Counted from the first letter of the stretch, positions 1 to 12,747 are shown. The stretch is 64,000 nucleotides of DNA from Metridium senile (GCA_949775045.1 OX459095.1:18652311-18716310); one strand, 5' to 3'. The notes: generated by a model not told the origin, from the letters alone. Made by a program: numbers and translations.

Positions 1-106
1 AATAGACATACAAGAAAACATGGTACCTGGTAGACATAGATTGGTCTGATCTGCTGTAATGAGAGTATATGATGACGATAGTCACCGAATACTAAACAAT
101 AAAAGG

Positions 107-270
107 AATAGTCCTTTTCACATTCCGTTCAGTGACCACGAATGATAGTTCCAAGTCGAGGTTACCGTTGCTGCACATGATAAATTATAGTTTTGCTATG
201 CGCAGCAACGGGAACCTTGATTTTGAACTATTATTCGTGGTCACTGAACGGAACTGTAAAAAGGACTATT
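107..270. mobile_element. Foldback MITE, family 1, copy 1
   Basis: Two arms of about 70 bp are near-perfect reverse complements around a short centre. The arms contain TTCCGTTCAGTGACCACGAA and end in AATAGTCCTTTT / AAAAGGACTATT. A second copy lies at 38110-38234 inside an intron. The open frame at 132-422 is only the read-through of this palindrome and is not a gene. Confidence 0.75.
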
Positions 271-520
271 GTAAATCTTTTTCAGGCTTCTATATTGCAA
301 TTTCTTACTATTCTGCTATAATCGTCATTACACACAAAACACTGGCAATTAGAAACAGAGATGTATTGTTAGTCTTATATTTCTACTCCATAGGTTTAGT
401 GCCTTCACTCTATTACTATTAGTGATAAAGCATCTAAAACAGCCTTTCTCCATAAGTGTTGAAGTGAATTGCACTCTCATCTGAAGGACTACACTAATTG
501 ATAAGCCTATAAGTTGAAAG

Positions 521-1144
521 AGTAATGTATTGCTTGTTTCTGTCCAAAAGTTTGATAACTATTAGACTATCTTTACAATAGTCTGGTATTAATAATCTGG
601 TATTAGTAGTCTTATGAGAGAGTAATGTATTGCTTGTTTCTGTCCAAAAGTTTGATAACTATTAGACTATCTTTACAATAGTCTGGTATTAATAATCTGG
701 TATTAGTAGTCTTATGAGAGAGTAATGTATTGCTTGTTTCTGTCCAAAAGTTTGATAACTATTAGACTATCTTTACAATAGTCTGGTATTAATAATCTGG
801 TATTAGTAGTCTTATGAGAGAGTAATGTATTGCTTGTTTCTGTCCAAAAGTTTGATAACTATTAGACTATCTTTACAATAGTCTGGTATTAATAATCTGG
901 TATTAGTAGTCTTATGAGAGAGTAATGTATTGCTTGTTTCTGTCCAAAAGTTTGATAACTATTAGACTATCTTTACAATAGTCTGGTATTAATAATCTGG
1001 TATTAGTAGTCTTATGAGAGAGTAATGTATTGCTTGTTTCTGTCCAAAAGTTTGATAACTATTAGACTATCTTTACAATAGTCTGGTATTAATAATCTGG
1101 TATTAGTAGTCTTATGAGAGAGTAATGTATTGCTTGTTTCTGTC
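521..1144. repeat. Perfect 100-bp tandem repeat, about 6.2 copies
   Basis: The unit starting AGTAATGTATTGCTTGTTTC recurs at 521, 621, 721, 821, 921, 1021 and 1121 (last copy partial). By eye the full copies are identical, so the array is either very young or homogenised. A fragment of the unit (CTTTACAATAGTCTGGTATT) reappears just after the next foldback element at about 1291, so that element may sit inside the array. Confidence 0.95.
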
Positions 1145-1147
1145 AAT

Positions 1148-1263
1148 ATTTTTACAAAAGAATTAGGTTTTTCTGACTAAATTTGATGATATTTAATAAG
1201 ACGTTTCGTTTTATTAAATATCATCAAATTTAGTCAGAGAAAACCTAATTCTTTTGTAAAAAT
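1148..1263. mobile_element. Short foldback element at the end of the 100-bp array
   Basis: Arms at 1148-1199 and 1211-1263 are almost perfect inverted repeats (ATTTTTACAAAAGAATTAGG and complement) with an 11-base loop. It interrupts the last unit of the 100-bp array. No coding capacity. Confidence 0.75.
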
Positions 1264-2279
1264 CATGAATCCTGACTACAAAAATCATATCTTTACAATA
1301 GTCTGGTATTAGTAGTAAACCACAAGACATCTCATGGTCACACATTCAAGACCTTTGCCTTCTGATGCCCAATTTCGTTTATGACTGGTCCATACTTCAT
1401 AAGGTGAAGCATGATGATTGTGAAGTGTAGAATGGTGGAATATAAGTATAGAAAAATGGAAAATTTGCCATTGTTTTTAAATATAATATGCTAGAGCAAA
1501 ACACTATATCCATAAAATAAAATAGCTTGTGTTCTTATTATTCACTATCAAAGTTGTAATGAGGTATATTATTTTGTAATGTGGTTTCCTTTTGTATTTG
1601 ATGTTTCTGGTTGAGTGATATTGATTAAATAGTCACTAAATAGAAACTATTGGTTAGTAGTTTTAGTGTTTTTGATCTAATGCTGAAGTAATTATTTTGA
1701 CAAACATAAATTAAAGAAGAAGAAAAAACCTTTTGACATTTGTGTAAAAAGTAAGACATTTAATTATAATAAAGCACACACAACAAGATGTGGTTTACTA
1801 AAATATATCTGCCTCAGCAGCACTATTACAGCAATTCTCATCATTCTGTACAATCAATAGTTATGAGTTGTAAGTTCATGCCAGGCCATGAACATCTTTC
1901 CATTACAATTTCAATTTTTCATTAAAATTTACAAAAAAGGCCTTTCCAAGAGAATTGTACTGGGAACATCGGGCCAATTTTCCAGGAGGACTATATTGCA
2001 ATTGGTAAAACAATGAGGCAAGAGAACACATCTCCCAAAAAACATGGATTGGTAAAACATTGAGGCAAGTGATAAGGTTCGTCTCCCAAGAGGATTGTTT
2101 TGGAAAAAATTATTAGGTAAGTAAATTAGGTATGTTTTTTGCAAAAAAAACTACTTTTGCAAAAATCATCAGAACATAATAATAACATAGTTAAGATTAA
2201 AGTTCCTAGCTAGGTTTAAGTAAGTTTTCAGTAATGTAGAATATTGAGAATTACTGTAAATATTATATTTTTTGGTATC
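1264..2279. other. Intergenic, downstream of the SRRM2-like gene
   Basis: AT-rich sequence with no convincing exon on either strand. It includes the region just 3' of the SRRM2-like stop codon (minus strand) and so should contain that gene's 3' UTR and poly(A) site, which I could not place firmly. Confidence 0.5.
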
Positions 2280-5200
2280 TCATCTTTTTGGACTTTCACT
2301 ACTGTTACTGCTGCTGTCACTGCTCGAGTCGTCACTTGAATCATCACTGCCACTAGAGTCACTACTGCCACTACTATTACTGTCGCTATCGTCACTACTG
2401 CTGTTACTATCCTTGGTATCTTTCTTCTTGGGAGAAACGTTTTCTTTCTTGGTTTCTTCTGTTGATCTGAAAGAATAAACAAGGTGTTAAAAGAAAAATG
2501 TATTGGTGAAATGCCAAATCAGAAAAAAAGTCTTATTTGTGTGTTAATCGTGATCATGTTATTAGCAATAAAATGATTATTTAACCATAAAGCTTGCTTG
2601 TGAAACAGCTTAAAAGACAAACCTTGATTTTGGAGGACGATTTGCTAGTTTGGCATCATCTTTTTGTCTTGCTGATTCATTAGCAGGTCTTGCAGGACTC
2701 CTTGATGGCCGAGGCTGTCTTTCTGGACTTCTTCTTGGAAATGATTGACGCCTCGATGGACTTTGTCGACCCATAGAAGGATATCTTTGGATGGGACTTC
2801 TACTTCGTCTTGGACTGCGACTGCGTGATCTTCTATAACCTTGAGGAGGCAACTGTCTCTGTTCTGGACTGCGTTGTCTATTTCTTCTCCATTGTCCAGA
2901 AGGTGACCTATTCCTGTTAATTCTAGGTGAGGGGGAGCGACCTTGCCATCGGTTAGGAGGAGATGATCTTCTGTTGTATTGTGGGGGGCTTCTTCTTTGG
3001 TTTCTATTCTGTGGTGGGCTCCATCTTGGACTGGGGCGTCTTTGTGAAGGGCTCCAGCCTGGGCTTCTTGGCCTTCTTACTGGAGAGCTGGCATTTCTAG
3101 AGTTTCTTCTTGGTGAGTATTCTTGTTGTGGCTTTCCTCTGGGTGAGATGTTCTGTTGGCTTTCTGGCTTTCTGGGAGGTGATGAACTTGGACCTTGTGG
3201 ATGTGAGTTTCGTCTTTGTGGTGACATATTCTTTGTGGTTTTGTTGTCCACACTGTTTTGTGATTCTCTTTTGGAAGGTGCTTTCTTTTGACTGGAATCA
3301 CTTTCATCTGAGCTACCTGAACTTGATTCTGAGGATGAGCTGGATTCATCTGAGCTTTCAGATGATGAATCTGAATCTGATTCAGACTCTGACTCAATTT
3401 TAGAAACTTTTTCTTCCTTGGCTTTTGGTGCCTCCTTTGTAGTTGGTAGTTTGGGTGATCTCTTGTCAGGGTTTTCTTTCAATCTCTCATTGGCTTTTTT
3501 ATCTTCTTCTTGCTGATGATGAATTCTATCAGGTGATGGTGATGGTCTAAAGGATCTTGGTTGTTGTCTGCTCATCTCCTCTCTATCAACATCACTAGCA
3601 TGCATTCTTCTTGGTGAGCCTCTCTTGCCAGATCTAGAACGACCTTCGTGCTCACTTGAGCGTCTTCTCTGTTGTTCAGGAGTTCTTTGTACCTGCAGTT
3701 TTCTGGGAGAACGACCTTCATGGTCACTTGAGCGTCTTCTCTGTTGTTCGGGAGTTCTTTGTACCTGCAGTTTTCTGGGAGAACGACCTTCGTGGTCACT
3801 TGAGCGTCTTCTCTGTTGTTCGGGAGTTCTTTGTACCTGCAGTTTTCTGGGAGAACGACCTTCATGGTCACTTGAGCGTCTTCTCTGTTGTTCAGGAGAT
3901 CTTTGTACCTGTATTTTTCTGGGAGAAATGGGTGATTTAGACTCATGTCTTCTAGAATTATATTTCCTTGGAGAACCAGGAGATCTGGATGTAGGATTTC
4001 TAATTGGTAATTTTCTAGGTGAATCTGGCGATCTTGACACATGATTTCTAGATTGTTTTCTTGGTAAATTAGGAGATCTAGATTCATGTTTTTTAGAGGG
4101 TACTGTCCTTGACTGTGGAGATTTTGAATGCAATGGAGATTTCTTTTGCCTACTCTGAGCTCTTGGAGACCTTGAATCACTGTTTTTTGACCTAATATTT
4201 CTTGGAGGACTGGGAGAATATCTATCTTGGTTTCTGGATGGCACCCGTCTTGGAGGACTAGGAGATCTTGAGTACTTCCTTCTGGGTGGTGAAGGTGAAT
4301 GATGCTGTCTTGACGAAGATCTTGCTTTACGTTCTTCAGATTGTTGCCTTTTCTCAATAGCATGTTGGTTTCTTGACTGTCTTCTTTTGGGAGATTTCGG
4401 AGAGTGTGGTCTCTGATCTCTTGAACTTTGATTGTCTTCAGAATGACGGCTTTGTCTTTGTCGTCTTTCATAACCACAACCTTTATTCTCAATTGATCGA
4501 TCTCTTCTCTCTTCTCTTTCTTCAACTCTAGATGGTTCAATGTCTGAAGGAGGGCTTCTATTTCTATTTCGAGATGACACAGACGGTTCAACAGGTGGTG
4601 ATTTTCTAACTTTCTGTTTGAGAGTCTGTCTAGGTGGAGATTGCTCATCTTCACTTGAGCTTGGAGAACTTTGATGTCTTGATTTCTTCTTCTCTCCAAC
4701 ACTCTCTTTGTGCTTTCTCTTCTTCTTGGTTTTCTGCTCATTACTTTCATCACCTGCCATCCTGCAATAGATTTAACAAGTGATTGCTTGTCAATGTACA
4801 ATACATGCTTCTTGTAAGTATACAGAAAGAAATGAGTTTATCAATTTGCTACAAAAACAACCTTCACCACCACCACCATAAACAAACACACTACACCACT
4901 ACCAACACAATAATAAAAACAACTACTAACAATAATTTATTTAAAACAGCATAACAGCAATCACAAGAAACAACCACACTTTAAATAACTAACTATAACA
5001 CCTATTAATCCACACAACAACAATTCTGAGAATAATAATTATCACAACCACCAATTCCATTACTAACATCCCCACTTCCATCATCACAACAGCTAAAACA
5101 AAACAAACAATATCAAAACACTTAGTTCATACATCTGTAATGTCTTTTGTATGTTGCTTTTCCTAGGTGGACTTGGACTTGCAGATTGTTTCCTACTTTT

Positions 5201-8200
5201 CTTCTTCTGTTTGGTTTTCTTTTCCTCTTTTTCACTTTTGTCCTTCCTTGATCTGAATGACAAATTATTACATTCCAAGCTTAGTTAAAATAAACATAGT
5301 ACAGCAGTTTTGATCAAGTGAATATACACCTGTTTTCATAATTGTTGTTGAAAAAGAAAAAGTAAATAGTAAAACATTGTTAGGAGTAATAATGACTGTA
5401 TAAAAGCCAAAAATTAAATAAGGAAAACAAAAGTGGTCAATACAATGAACAATGGATATTAAAAAGACATAATAAAGGAGTAGCTATTGCTCATTTACCT
5501 TTTCTTTCCACTATCATCTTCATGTTTTCTTTTTGGTTTCCTTTCAGGGCTTTCAGATGGTGATCTCCTGTTATAGACAACACTTAAATAAATAAATAAA
5601 TACACACTTTCCAAGAAATGCTGGCACAAGTGAGGTGAACACCCTGGAAGATGGTAGCAAAAGGGATCAAAGATGGACTATATGCCTACTGAAGCAGAAC
5701 ATAGGGACTGAAGATGCCAATTATGAATTGTAAATACTGAATGGCATTTGTCAGACACATAAATGGTAGACATTACCTAGGGAGACCCAGCCCCTCAAAA
5801 ATTGCTTTTTGATTGAGCAAAAGTCATTATTACACCCCCCACCCCCCCCCCAATCATTTAAAAACAACAACAAGAACATACAATACAATTAGATGTGGTT
5901 GAAAACGGAAACAAATATCGAAGAATCAACTTACTTTTCTCTCTTTTTGTTTCTTTCTTTGTCCTTTTTATGTTTGCTAGGTTTCCTTTTAGGACTTTCT
6001 GATGAAGCTGACCTATAAGAAAACATTACTGAATTAATAGTGATCATCTAGCACATCTACCTTGAAGAAATAGAAAACAAGGCAGCGTGCTCTGTCGTGT
6101 TATAGAGCACGCAGGGATTTTAAGAAGACGAGAGAAGCGTTAGGAGAAGCACGACACGTAGTGGAGTGCTTCTCAGCGCTTCTCGAGTCTTCTTAAAATT
6201 TCCAAGTGCTCTATAACTCGATAGAGCACTGCTGCCGAGTTTTCTATTTCTTTTATAAAATATTCAGTAGTTAAAATCAAACAAATCGACGCTCACTGGA
6301 ATTTTGAGTTATAGAGAACACTTCTCAACCAATCAGAGCGCGCGATTTAAATCAAATATTTTATAAAGTAAAATATTTGACAAAAGTGTCAACTGCCACA
6401 ACTGTGATAAAATCTTTTTTGAACTGCGTAAATTCTTCTCTCACCCCATCTCCCTTCGCAATGTTGAGGAGGGATTCGTTGTTTGGTGGTTAGAGAGGCG
6501 TGAAAGTCTAGTGGTAAGTAGATAGGATTCTGGGGCTACTGGTCTGGGTTTTTATCTCAACTGTGATAAAATCTTTTTTTGAACTGCAGAAATTCTTCTA
6601 CTTCCCCATCTCCCTTGGCAATGTTGAGGAGGGATTCATTGTTTGGTGGTTATGTGGTTGATCTATCAATGCACTATAGATCATTCCATACCAATATGAT
6701 GTGTGTGTGTAGTTGTGAGAAAAACTTTTGTGTCTGGACTTTTTTGTGGAATGAAGTTCTGTAATTTTTCTTATAACTACCTTTTATTGGATAAAAGAGT
6801 TAGTATTCTTATGATTTAGTGTGCTAGTTGATTTCTATAACTATAAATAAAAACAGCATACCTATTTCTGGATTGTTTTCTATGTCGTTTTTGTTTGTGA
6901 CGTGATCTTGAAGTTGTTTCTTCATCTGAATCTGAACTGTCATCAGAACTTAATAAATAAAAAGAATATATAAGATAACTAAATAAATAAATATCAAAAT
7001 ATATCTTATTTTGGGCCCAAATTAGGCACAAAACTGCAGGGCTCGAAATAGCTGCCTGCCAATGGCCAAATGCCAGACCAAATGTGTGGTTTGGCAGGCT
7101 AATGTAATTATGAACTGCCAAGTGGATAATATAATTCCAGTCAAAATTCACTGGAAATCATCTTTCACTGTTTATATCTGGAAGTGGCAGGCCAAATAGT
7201 TTTCCTATTTCAAGTCCTGAACCGCCTGACACAATCGCTCACAATTCTATTCATGAGTATAGTGATTTTCACTCACTCACAATTCTATGAGTATAGTGAT
7301 TTTCACTCACTCACAATTCTATGAGTATAGTGATTTTCACTCACTCACAATTCTATGAGTATAGTGATTTTCACTCACTCACAATTCTATGAGTATAGCG
7401 ATTTTCACTCACTCACAATTCTATGACTATAGTAATTTTCACTCACTCACAATTCTATGAGTATAGTGATTTTCACTCACTCACAATTCTATGAGTATAG
7501 TGATTTTCACTTACTCCCAATTCTATGAGTATAGTAATTTTCACTCACTCACAATTCTATGAGTATAGTGATTTTCACTCACTCACAATTCTATGAGTAT
7601 AGTAATTTTCACTCACTCACAATTCTATGAGTATAGTGATTTTCACTCACTCACAACTCTATGAGTATAGTAATTTTCACTTACTCACAATTCTATGAGT
7701 ATAGTGAGCACTCACAATTCTATGAGTATAGTAATTTTCACTCACTCACAATTCTATGAGTATAGTAATTTTCACTCACTCACAATTCTATGAGTATAGT
7801 AATTTTCACTCACTCACAATTCTATGAGTATAGTGATTTTCACTCACTCACAATTCCATGGCTTATAGTGATTTTCACTCACTCACAATTCTATGACTAT
7901 AAATAGTGGTTTTCAACAAATATTATTAAAGTAAAAACTAATTGAGAACAATTGAACTGATGACAATAATGTCTTCTGAGTATAGTAGCTGTCCAAACAT
8001 CTATTAAATAAAAAGCAAAGAATTGTGAATAAAACTGACAAAATTGATACCTTTGTTCTGATTCAGAGGGGGGAGTTGGTGAATGTCTTCTTTTCTTTTT
8101 CTTCTGTTTTTCTTTTAATCTAAGATAGACAACAGAATACAATTTAGTATTTACATACTAATACTAATAAAATGGATGCATAACCAGACAGACAGACAGA

Positions 8201-11200
8201 CAGATGGGCACAGACAGATGGACACAGACAGATGGACACAGACAGATGGACACAGACAGATGGGCACAGACAGATGGGCACAGACAGAGCTTTAAATCCA
8301 ATGGCATATGTATAGACAAACAAATACCCCGTTCACACCAAAACCTGTTTAGTTAAACTGAGTTTTTATTAAACAAAACGTTTAGAAACTAGAAAGCTTC
8401 AATATACCTTGATTATTTTATCTCTAATCTGTTCAGTACAATATGAAGGATAGTTTATATGTATTATTTCATCAAAGAGTGAATAATGTTTGTAAATAAT
8501 TTTCTAAACATGTTTAGTTAAACTACTTTAAAACATGTTTTAGCTGTAGTGTGAACGGGGTACATGTATAAGACTGGACATAGATATAGAAGCTCATAGC
8601 CATATAAACAAACACTGACAGACAGACAAAGATAAACAAACAGACAGACAGAATAATACTCTGAATTGTCACACAATACTCATTGCTAAAAAAGAAGTTT
8701 TTGTAATAATAATAATCTCATATGATGATATAGACTTGTAGCAAAAGGCTTTCAAGATACATGTACTCACCAATTCCAAGGCACTTGTCAACACACAATA
8801 ATAACTACACTTGATATAAGGAAATAGAAAACCAAGAAAATTGATTGAGAATAAAAATCATAACTCAAGATTTTAATTGCTAAGCTATTTATGCTGAAAG
8901 TTTGAAAAGTAAAGAAGATTGTCAAATAATATAAAGCATAAATGTTTAAAAAAACGTTTTCAAAACCAAGAAAGAATTAAAATCATAAGTAGAGATTTTA
9001 ATGGTATTTATGCTAAAAATGTGAAAAATAAATAAGATTGTCAAATAATTCGAAGCTTAAATATTTAAAAGAACATTTTCTTGGCTGTCTATTTCCCACG
9101 TCATGGAGGTCATACTACGTGTCCACTAATGGACCATAGAAATAAAATATTACAATGGTGGAAATCTACCCATAACCCCTACAACGATTACTCTTTACTA
9201 AGCATTATAATTATTTAGTGGAAGAGTGTATGGTCTGAATCTGGGTGTAAGAGATGTTAATGTATGTGAAGTCTTGAGAAAGACTGTTGGTGTTGATGTT
9301 TGACAATTGGACAACCAGGTTGGAAGTAATCTTCAGAGTTTATTGAAATACACCAAATCAAAAAATGGTGACCAATTTGAATAACTATTCTTCTTGACTG
9401 GCTAGTCTCTTATACATTTGAAAACTCTATTGTGTTCCAATGTGAACATGAGGCTACCCAGTCAAGGACAAATGCAGGTTGCTATTTATCTATTCGGTCA
9501 TAAGTCTACATGTTAGGAAGAAGCCAATTACAAACTAAATCAGCTTCAGGTTAACTAGCTGATTATATCTAGCTGATTATATCTACAGACAGACTGTAAT
9601 AAATACAGGCACACAGTGCAGTGCAGTGCAAAGTAAAAACACTAATACATGATTGTCATACCAACCTGTACATCAAAGAATTACACAGAACATCTACAAG
9701 GACTAGATTCAAAATAAATAAAATACAATTTCAAGAATACAAACCTTTTTTCTTTCTCTTTCTCCCGTTCAGTTTCCATTTCTTGTTGCATCTTTTCTTG
9801 TTGCATCTTTTCTTGTTTTTGTTGCTGTTCAACAGCCCTCTGTGCTGCTAGTAATTCCTGGTTGAATGACGAGCCGTCTCTATAGTCTTGCTTAATTCCT
9901 AGAGCATCTTTCATTTTGTTGTTCTTCTGTTCAGCAGCTTCTGCCATTTGGTGAGTTTCTTTTAAACTAATAACAAAATCACTGTCAATGAAACACACTT
10001 TTTATAACTAATATGTGGCCATCCAATACATCAAGCTGTCAATCAAAATATATGTATTTCTCTTGTAATGGACAACGATAGTAGAGAATTGGTAATTAAC
10101 TCAAGAGAGAATGTGAACAAGAGCACTGTGGACTAGTTATGCTAATTAAAACTAGTACGTTAATTAAGGAATTGTATATAGTTTGAAAAGTAGTTGGGTT
10201 CGACCATTGTGGTCTAAATTCAACTTTAGTAACACTGTTTTAATTATGTCATCTTAATATTAGCCCTTTTGGAGTTGTGCTGGGAACTGGTAACTAGTAA
10301 CTCTGATGACTTCAGTGGTTCTGCTCAAAGAATATCTTGTTCTTCTGACTTAAAATGGCTGTTTTTTGTCTGAGTATTTCAGCATTCACTCAAAGGTTTC
10401 ACGGTCTTTAGCAGCAATGTTTTGGTAGTGTCACATGAAACAGCCCCCAGAATGCATCTCGTTACCGACTCGTACCAGTTCACTGCGCAACTCCGAAAGG
10501 GCTAATAAGACAAAGTAGGGTTTGTTGTCAGTGATAATAAAAGTAAGTGTTGACTTGGGCCAACAACCGCATACTGTGTGCTGTGTTTATTGGTACTTGA
10601 TAAAAAATAAGGAACAATGGTACCAACTGATTATTTTCGATTGCCAGCATTACATCACAAATAGTATTCTTACTTTTTCTTAGTTTTTTCTTCAAAATCA
10701 ACATTCAATGTCCCTCTGAGTTCAGCCACTTTAGCTTCTATCTCATCATCATTGTATCTGAAATAAGAATTTATTTATTGTTAACTAACAAGAAAATGGA
10801 AAATTTATTTCATTGTTTTGTCCTGTGATCTTAACACTCTGGATGTTGAGAGAACAGTATAGAAAAGAAACCTCTGCGATACCTGCAATTTATATCCACA
10901 TTTCTGGATACTAACATTATGGGCTATCAGGCTTATAAACTGGTTTTAAACTGGTTTTTCAAAAGGCGAAGACAGCATTAACGAAAGCTGTGGCTCCAAT
11001 TAACTTTAATTTTACTCCACAGACCAAATAATGCTTTTGTTAATAATGCCATTTGCTCAATAGTGTGAAATACAAAAAACGCAAAAATCCTAAATGGTGG
11101 ACCATTGGAATAAGTGATGCTCAATATAATAAGTTGCGGGTTCCGGAAGAGGTTACTTTTCGCGTCAATCTAAGGGTAAGTGAAAAGAAACCTGCTTGCA

Positions 11201-12361
11201 GGGCAACCTTACCAAGAAACCTAACCAAAGAATATAGTCTTATAAACGTGACGATAACAATACTTGATGAAAAATGCCATGTACAATGTATGATGATTAT
11301 GAGGAAAATGATGTGAAAGAAAGGGGGCAAGGGGACCCAAGGGATTCAAAACCTATTGTTTCAAACAATATGGCCTCTTCCTGATAAAAGTGAATACTGT
11401 GGTATTAGAAGAAAATTGCAAGGTTCTATGCTAATGTGATGTTATATGTTAAAACAGACTGGCTCACTTAGAACACAGCTTGCAATATGTTTTTCAAGGC
11501 CACAATATAGCAATATATAGCAACTTGGTGCTCACTTTTCAAGATGGCGGCCACATTGTTAACCCAGTTTTCCTAGATACAGGATTCGCTCATTCATGTT
11601 TCTTGCTGTTTCTTGTGGTTAGGGTTAGGGTTTTGGTTAGGGTTAGGTTTAGGGTCAGGATTAGGATTAGGGTTTGTTTGTAGTGTAATAGTAAAGTATT
11701 CGAGGTTCCACTAGTAGTCTTGTCAACTATTAGTATAGATATGAATGAGCGATTCCTGTATTTAGGAGCATGTTTGTTAACCGGAACAGTAGAAGCCTGT
11801 CTCATGATAATACTACATATTAACGACATATAATAATAATGATGATAACACTATGATAATGGCTATGATGAATGATGTTTATCAGCAAAATAATTATGGT
11901 GATGAACACGACTGCTGGAATGGTATCAAATGCTTGCATTTTGTAACCAACATTCGGCTACAAAAGAGTATGTAATACACCATATTATCCCTGCACTCAA
12001 CAGTTTTAAAGTATTCATGTTCTTCTGATCGTAAAGTTCATCCATAATTAGATTTCTACGGCCATTTTTTTTGTCACATTCTTACATCAACTTTCAAATT
12101 CGACTCTGACAAGAAAACTCACCCCTGTTCTTCCATTATATCCTGTAGCTCTAAACACTTTAACTCTATCTCTCTTTTCCTCTGGTGTTCAAGGATCTCT
12201 TTGTTGGGTTTTCTAGCGTAAGTCTGTTCCATTTTATTAAGTTCATCTTCGTTGATGTAGTCTACTTTCTCCTTTCTCGAACGCACGGCGGACAGATTTC
12301 TCTGCACATATCCATTTGTACCCGAGCCTCTAGCAGTCGCAATCCCGATATTATTATACAT
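2280..12361 (-). CDS. SRRM2: SRRM2-like splicing factor (cwf21 domain, RS-rich), 10 exons, complete
   Basis: Nuclear RS-rich spliceosome protein; the N-terminal cwf21 region of the SRRM2/Cwc21 family contacts the U5 snRNP protein PRP8. Exons (transcript order): 12361-12123, 10757-10674, 9966-9745, 8119-8051, 6948-6862, 6012-5935, 5567-5499, 5252-5133, 4761-2623, 2466-2280. All junctions are GT-AG and sum to 3294 nt, a 1097-residue protein plus stop. The start is clear: MYNNIGIATARGSGTNGYVQ matches the conserved SRRM2 amino terminus (MYNGIGL.TPRGSGTNGYVQ). Next come the cwf21 helices with ELKCLELQDIMEEQG and the conserved THQMAEA...DGSSF block. Then follow short Lys/Arg-rich exons, a large 713-codon exon full of RSP/SPR dipeptides with a 24-residue tandem repeat, and an acidic Ser/Asp C-tail ending SSESPKR. 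Every intron is phase 2 and every internal exon is a multiple of three. Much shorter than human SRRM2 (about 2750 residues), as expected for an invertebrate. Transcribed in the same direction as EIF3I, 1.3 kb further along. Confidence 0.92.
3638..3930 (-). repeat. 72-bp coding repeat in the SRRM2-like gene (24 residues, 4 copies)
   Basis: Inside the large exon the block encoding RSPRKLQVQRTPEQQRRRSS plus DHEG recurs with exact 72-bp spacing (GAGCGTCTTC at 3658, 3730, 3802, 3874 on the plus strand). Copies differ by only a few bases, and the period keeps the reading frame, lengthening the RS domain. Confidence 0.93.
4862..5092. other. Low-complexity CA/ACAA-rich intron segment
   Basis: The plus strand of the SRRM2 intron between the 5133-5252 exon and the large exon is strongly CAA/CCA/ACA-biased. 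It is simple sequence with no exon or mobile element I can recognise. Confidence 0.5.
6062..6375. mobile_element. Foldback MITE, family 2 (AGAAATAGAAAAC ends), copy 1
   Basis: In an SRRM2 intron. An inner palindrome (GTGCTCTATAAC ... GTTATAGAGCAC, with TTTTAAGAAGACGAGAGAAG arms) is flanked by AGAAATAGAAAAC / GTTTTCTATTTCT. A tail follows with CCAATCAGAGCGCGCGATTT. The same structure, in the opposite orientation, is at 57340-57625 in GUSB. Confidence 0.75.
6399..6651. repeat. Direct repeat of about 93 bp separated by a SINE-like head
   Basis: CAACTGTGATAAAATCTTTT and the following 75 bases occur at 6399 and again at 6558 with few differences. Between them, GTCTAGTGGTAAGTAGATAG and GGATTCTGGGGCTACTGGTC match the head of the tRNA-derived SINE at 47427, so a SINE fragment is trapped between the two copies. 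Confidence 0.6.
7019..7200. repeat. Dispersed TGCC/GGCA repeat, family 3, copy 1
   Basis: Begins GGGCTCGAAATAGCTGCCTG, with CCAATGGCCAAATGCCAG and GGCAGGC motifs. A second copy at about 38296-38640 shares the order and most bases but is interrupted by another insertion. No coding potential. Confidence 0.65.
7228..7905. repeat. 34-bp minisatellite, about 19 copies
   Basis: Unit CACTCACAATTCTATGAGTA plus TAGTGATTTTCACT, regularly spaced at 34 bp (e.g. GATTTT at 7264 and 7298), with single-base variants between copies. It lies in an SRRM2 intron and ends about 145 bp before the 8051-8119 exon. Confidence 0.93.
8186..8287. repeat. GACA / GACAGATGGACACA microsatellite
   Basis: (GACA)n passes into repeats of CAGACAGATGGACA. 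Intron of the SRRM2-like gene. A second, diffuse GACA patch is near 8617-8650. Confidence 0.85.
8327..8560. mobile_element. MITE with TA target duplication (CCCCGTTCACAC ends)
   Basis: Terminal inverted repeats CCCCGTTCACAC ... GTGTGAACGGGG are flanked by TA on both sides. Sub-terminal GTTTAGTTAAACT motifs are also inverted. No coding capacity. The TA duplication fits a Tc1/mariner-type or other TA-targeting transposase, which is not encoded in this window. Confidence 0.78.
10259..10506. mobile_element. MITE with TTAGCCCTTT ends
   Basis: Terminal inverted repeats TTAGCCCTTTTGGAGTTG ... CAACTCCGAAAGGGCTAA, about 250 bp, between exons 2 and 3 of the SRRM2-like gene. No open frame. Confidence 0.75.
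11619..11671. repeat. Interstitial telomere-like TTAGGG repeats
   Basis: Degenerate (TTAGGG)n with variants GTTTTGG, GTTTAGGG and GATTAGG, about 50 bp, in the first intron of the SRRM2-like gene. TTAGGG is the usual animal telomere unit. Confidence 0.8.
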
Positions 12362-12747
12362 GACGCTTGTTTACTCTTCCTCAAAGCTTTTTATGATGAA
12401 AGTTTGTGCAAAAGCAAAGGAAAAAGTGTTTTAACAAAGCATTTTATGACTGAATTTACTCTTTCTGGTCAATGTGACGCTTGTGATACGCACATTATGG
12501 AGACGAGGCTAATTACAAAGGAAGCCCAAAACCACGTGTTTCAGTCTTTTAAGATACACAGGGATCCCGATAGATATTTTGCTCAATATCACTTCTATCA
12601 CAATGCAAGATGTTTTGATAGCTTTGTAAAATTGAGATTTCTGCCATTTTGTTTGTGTTACCTGTGCAGATACGAAGAAAAAAAAACTATTCTTGATTAT
12701 CAGAGAGATTTAAAACTTGAACCAATAGTGGTCAATAGTGATCTGAA

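Noticed and set aside
521..1144. Regular repeats resembling a CRISPR array
   Set aside because: There are no unique spacers: the whole 100-bp unit repeats head to tail, in an animal genome.
2974..4044. Open frames antisense to or out of frame with the large SRRM2 exon
   Set aside because: Shadows of the biased RS-rich coding sequence; the true frame is set by flanking splice sites and the conserved N-terminal exons.
7228..7905. Regular 34-bp repeats resembling a CRISPR array
   Set aside because: Continuous head-to-tail minisatellite without spacers, inside an intron.
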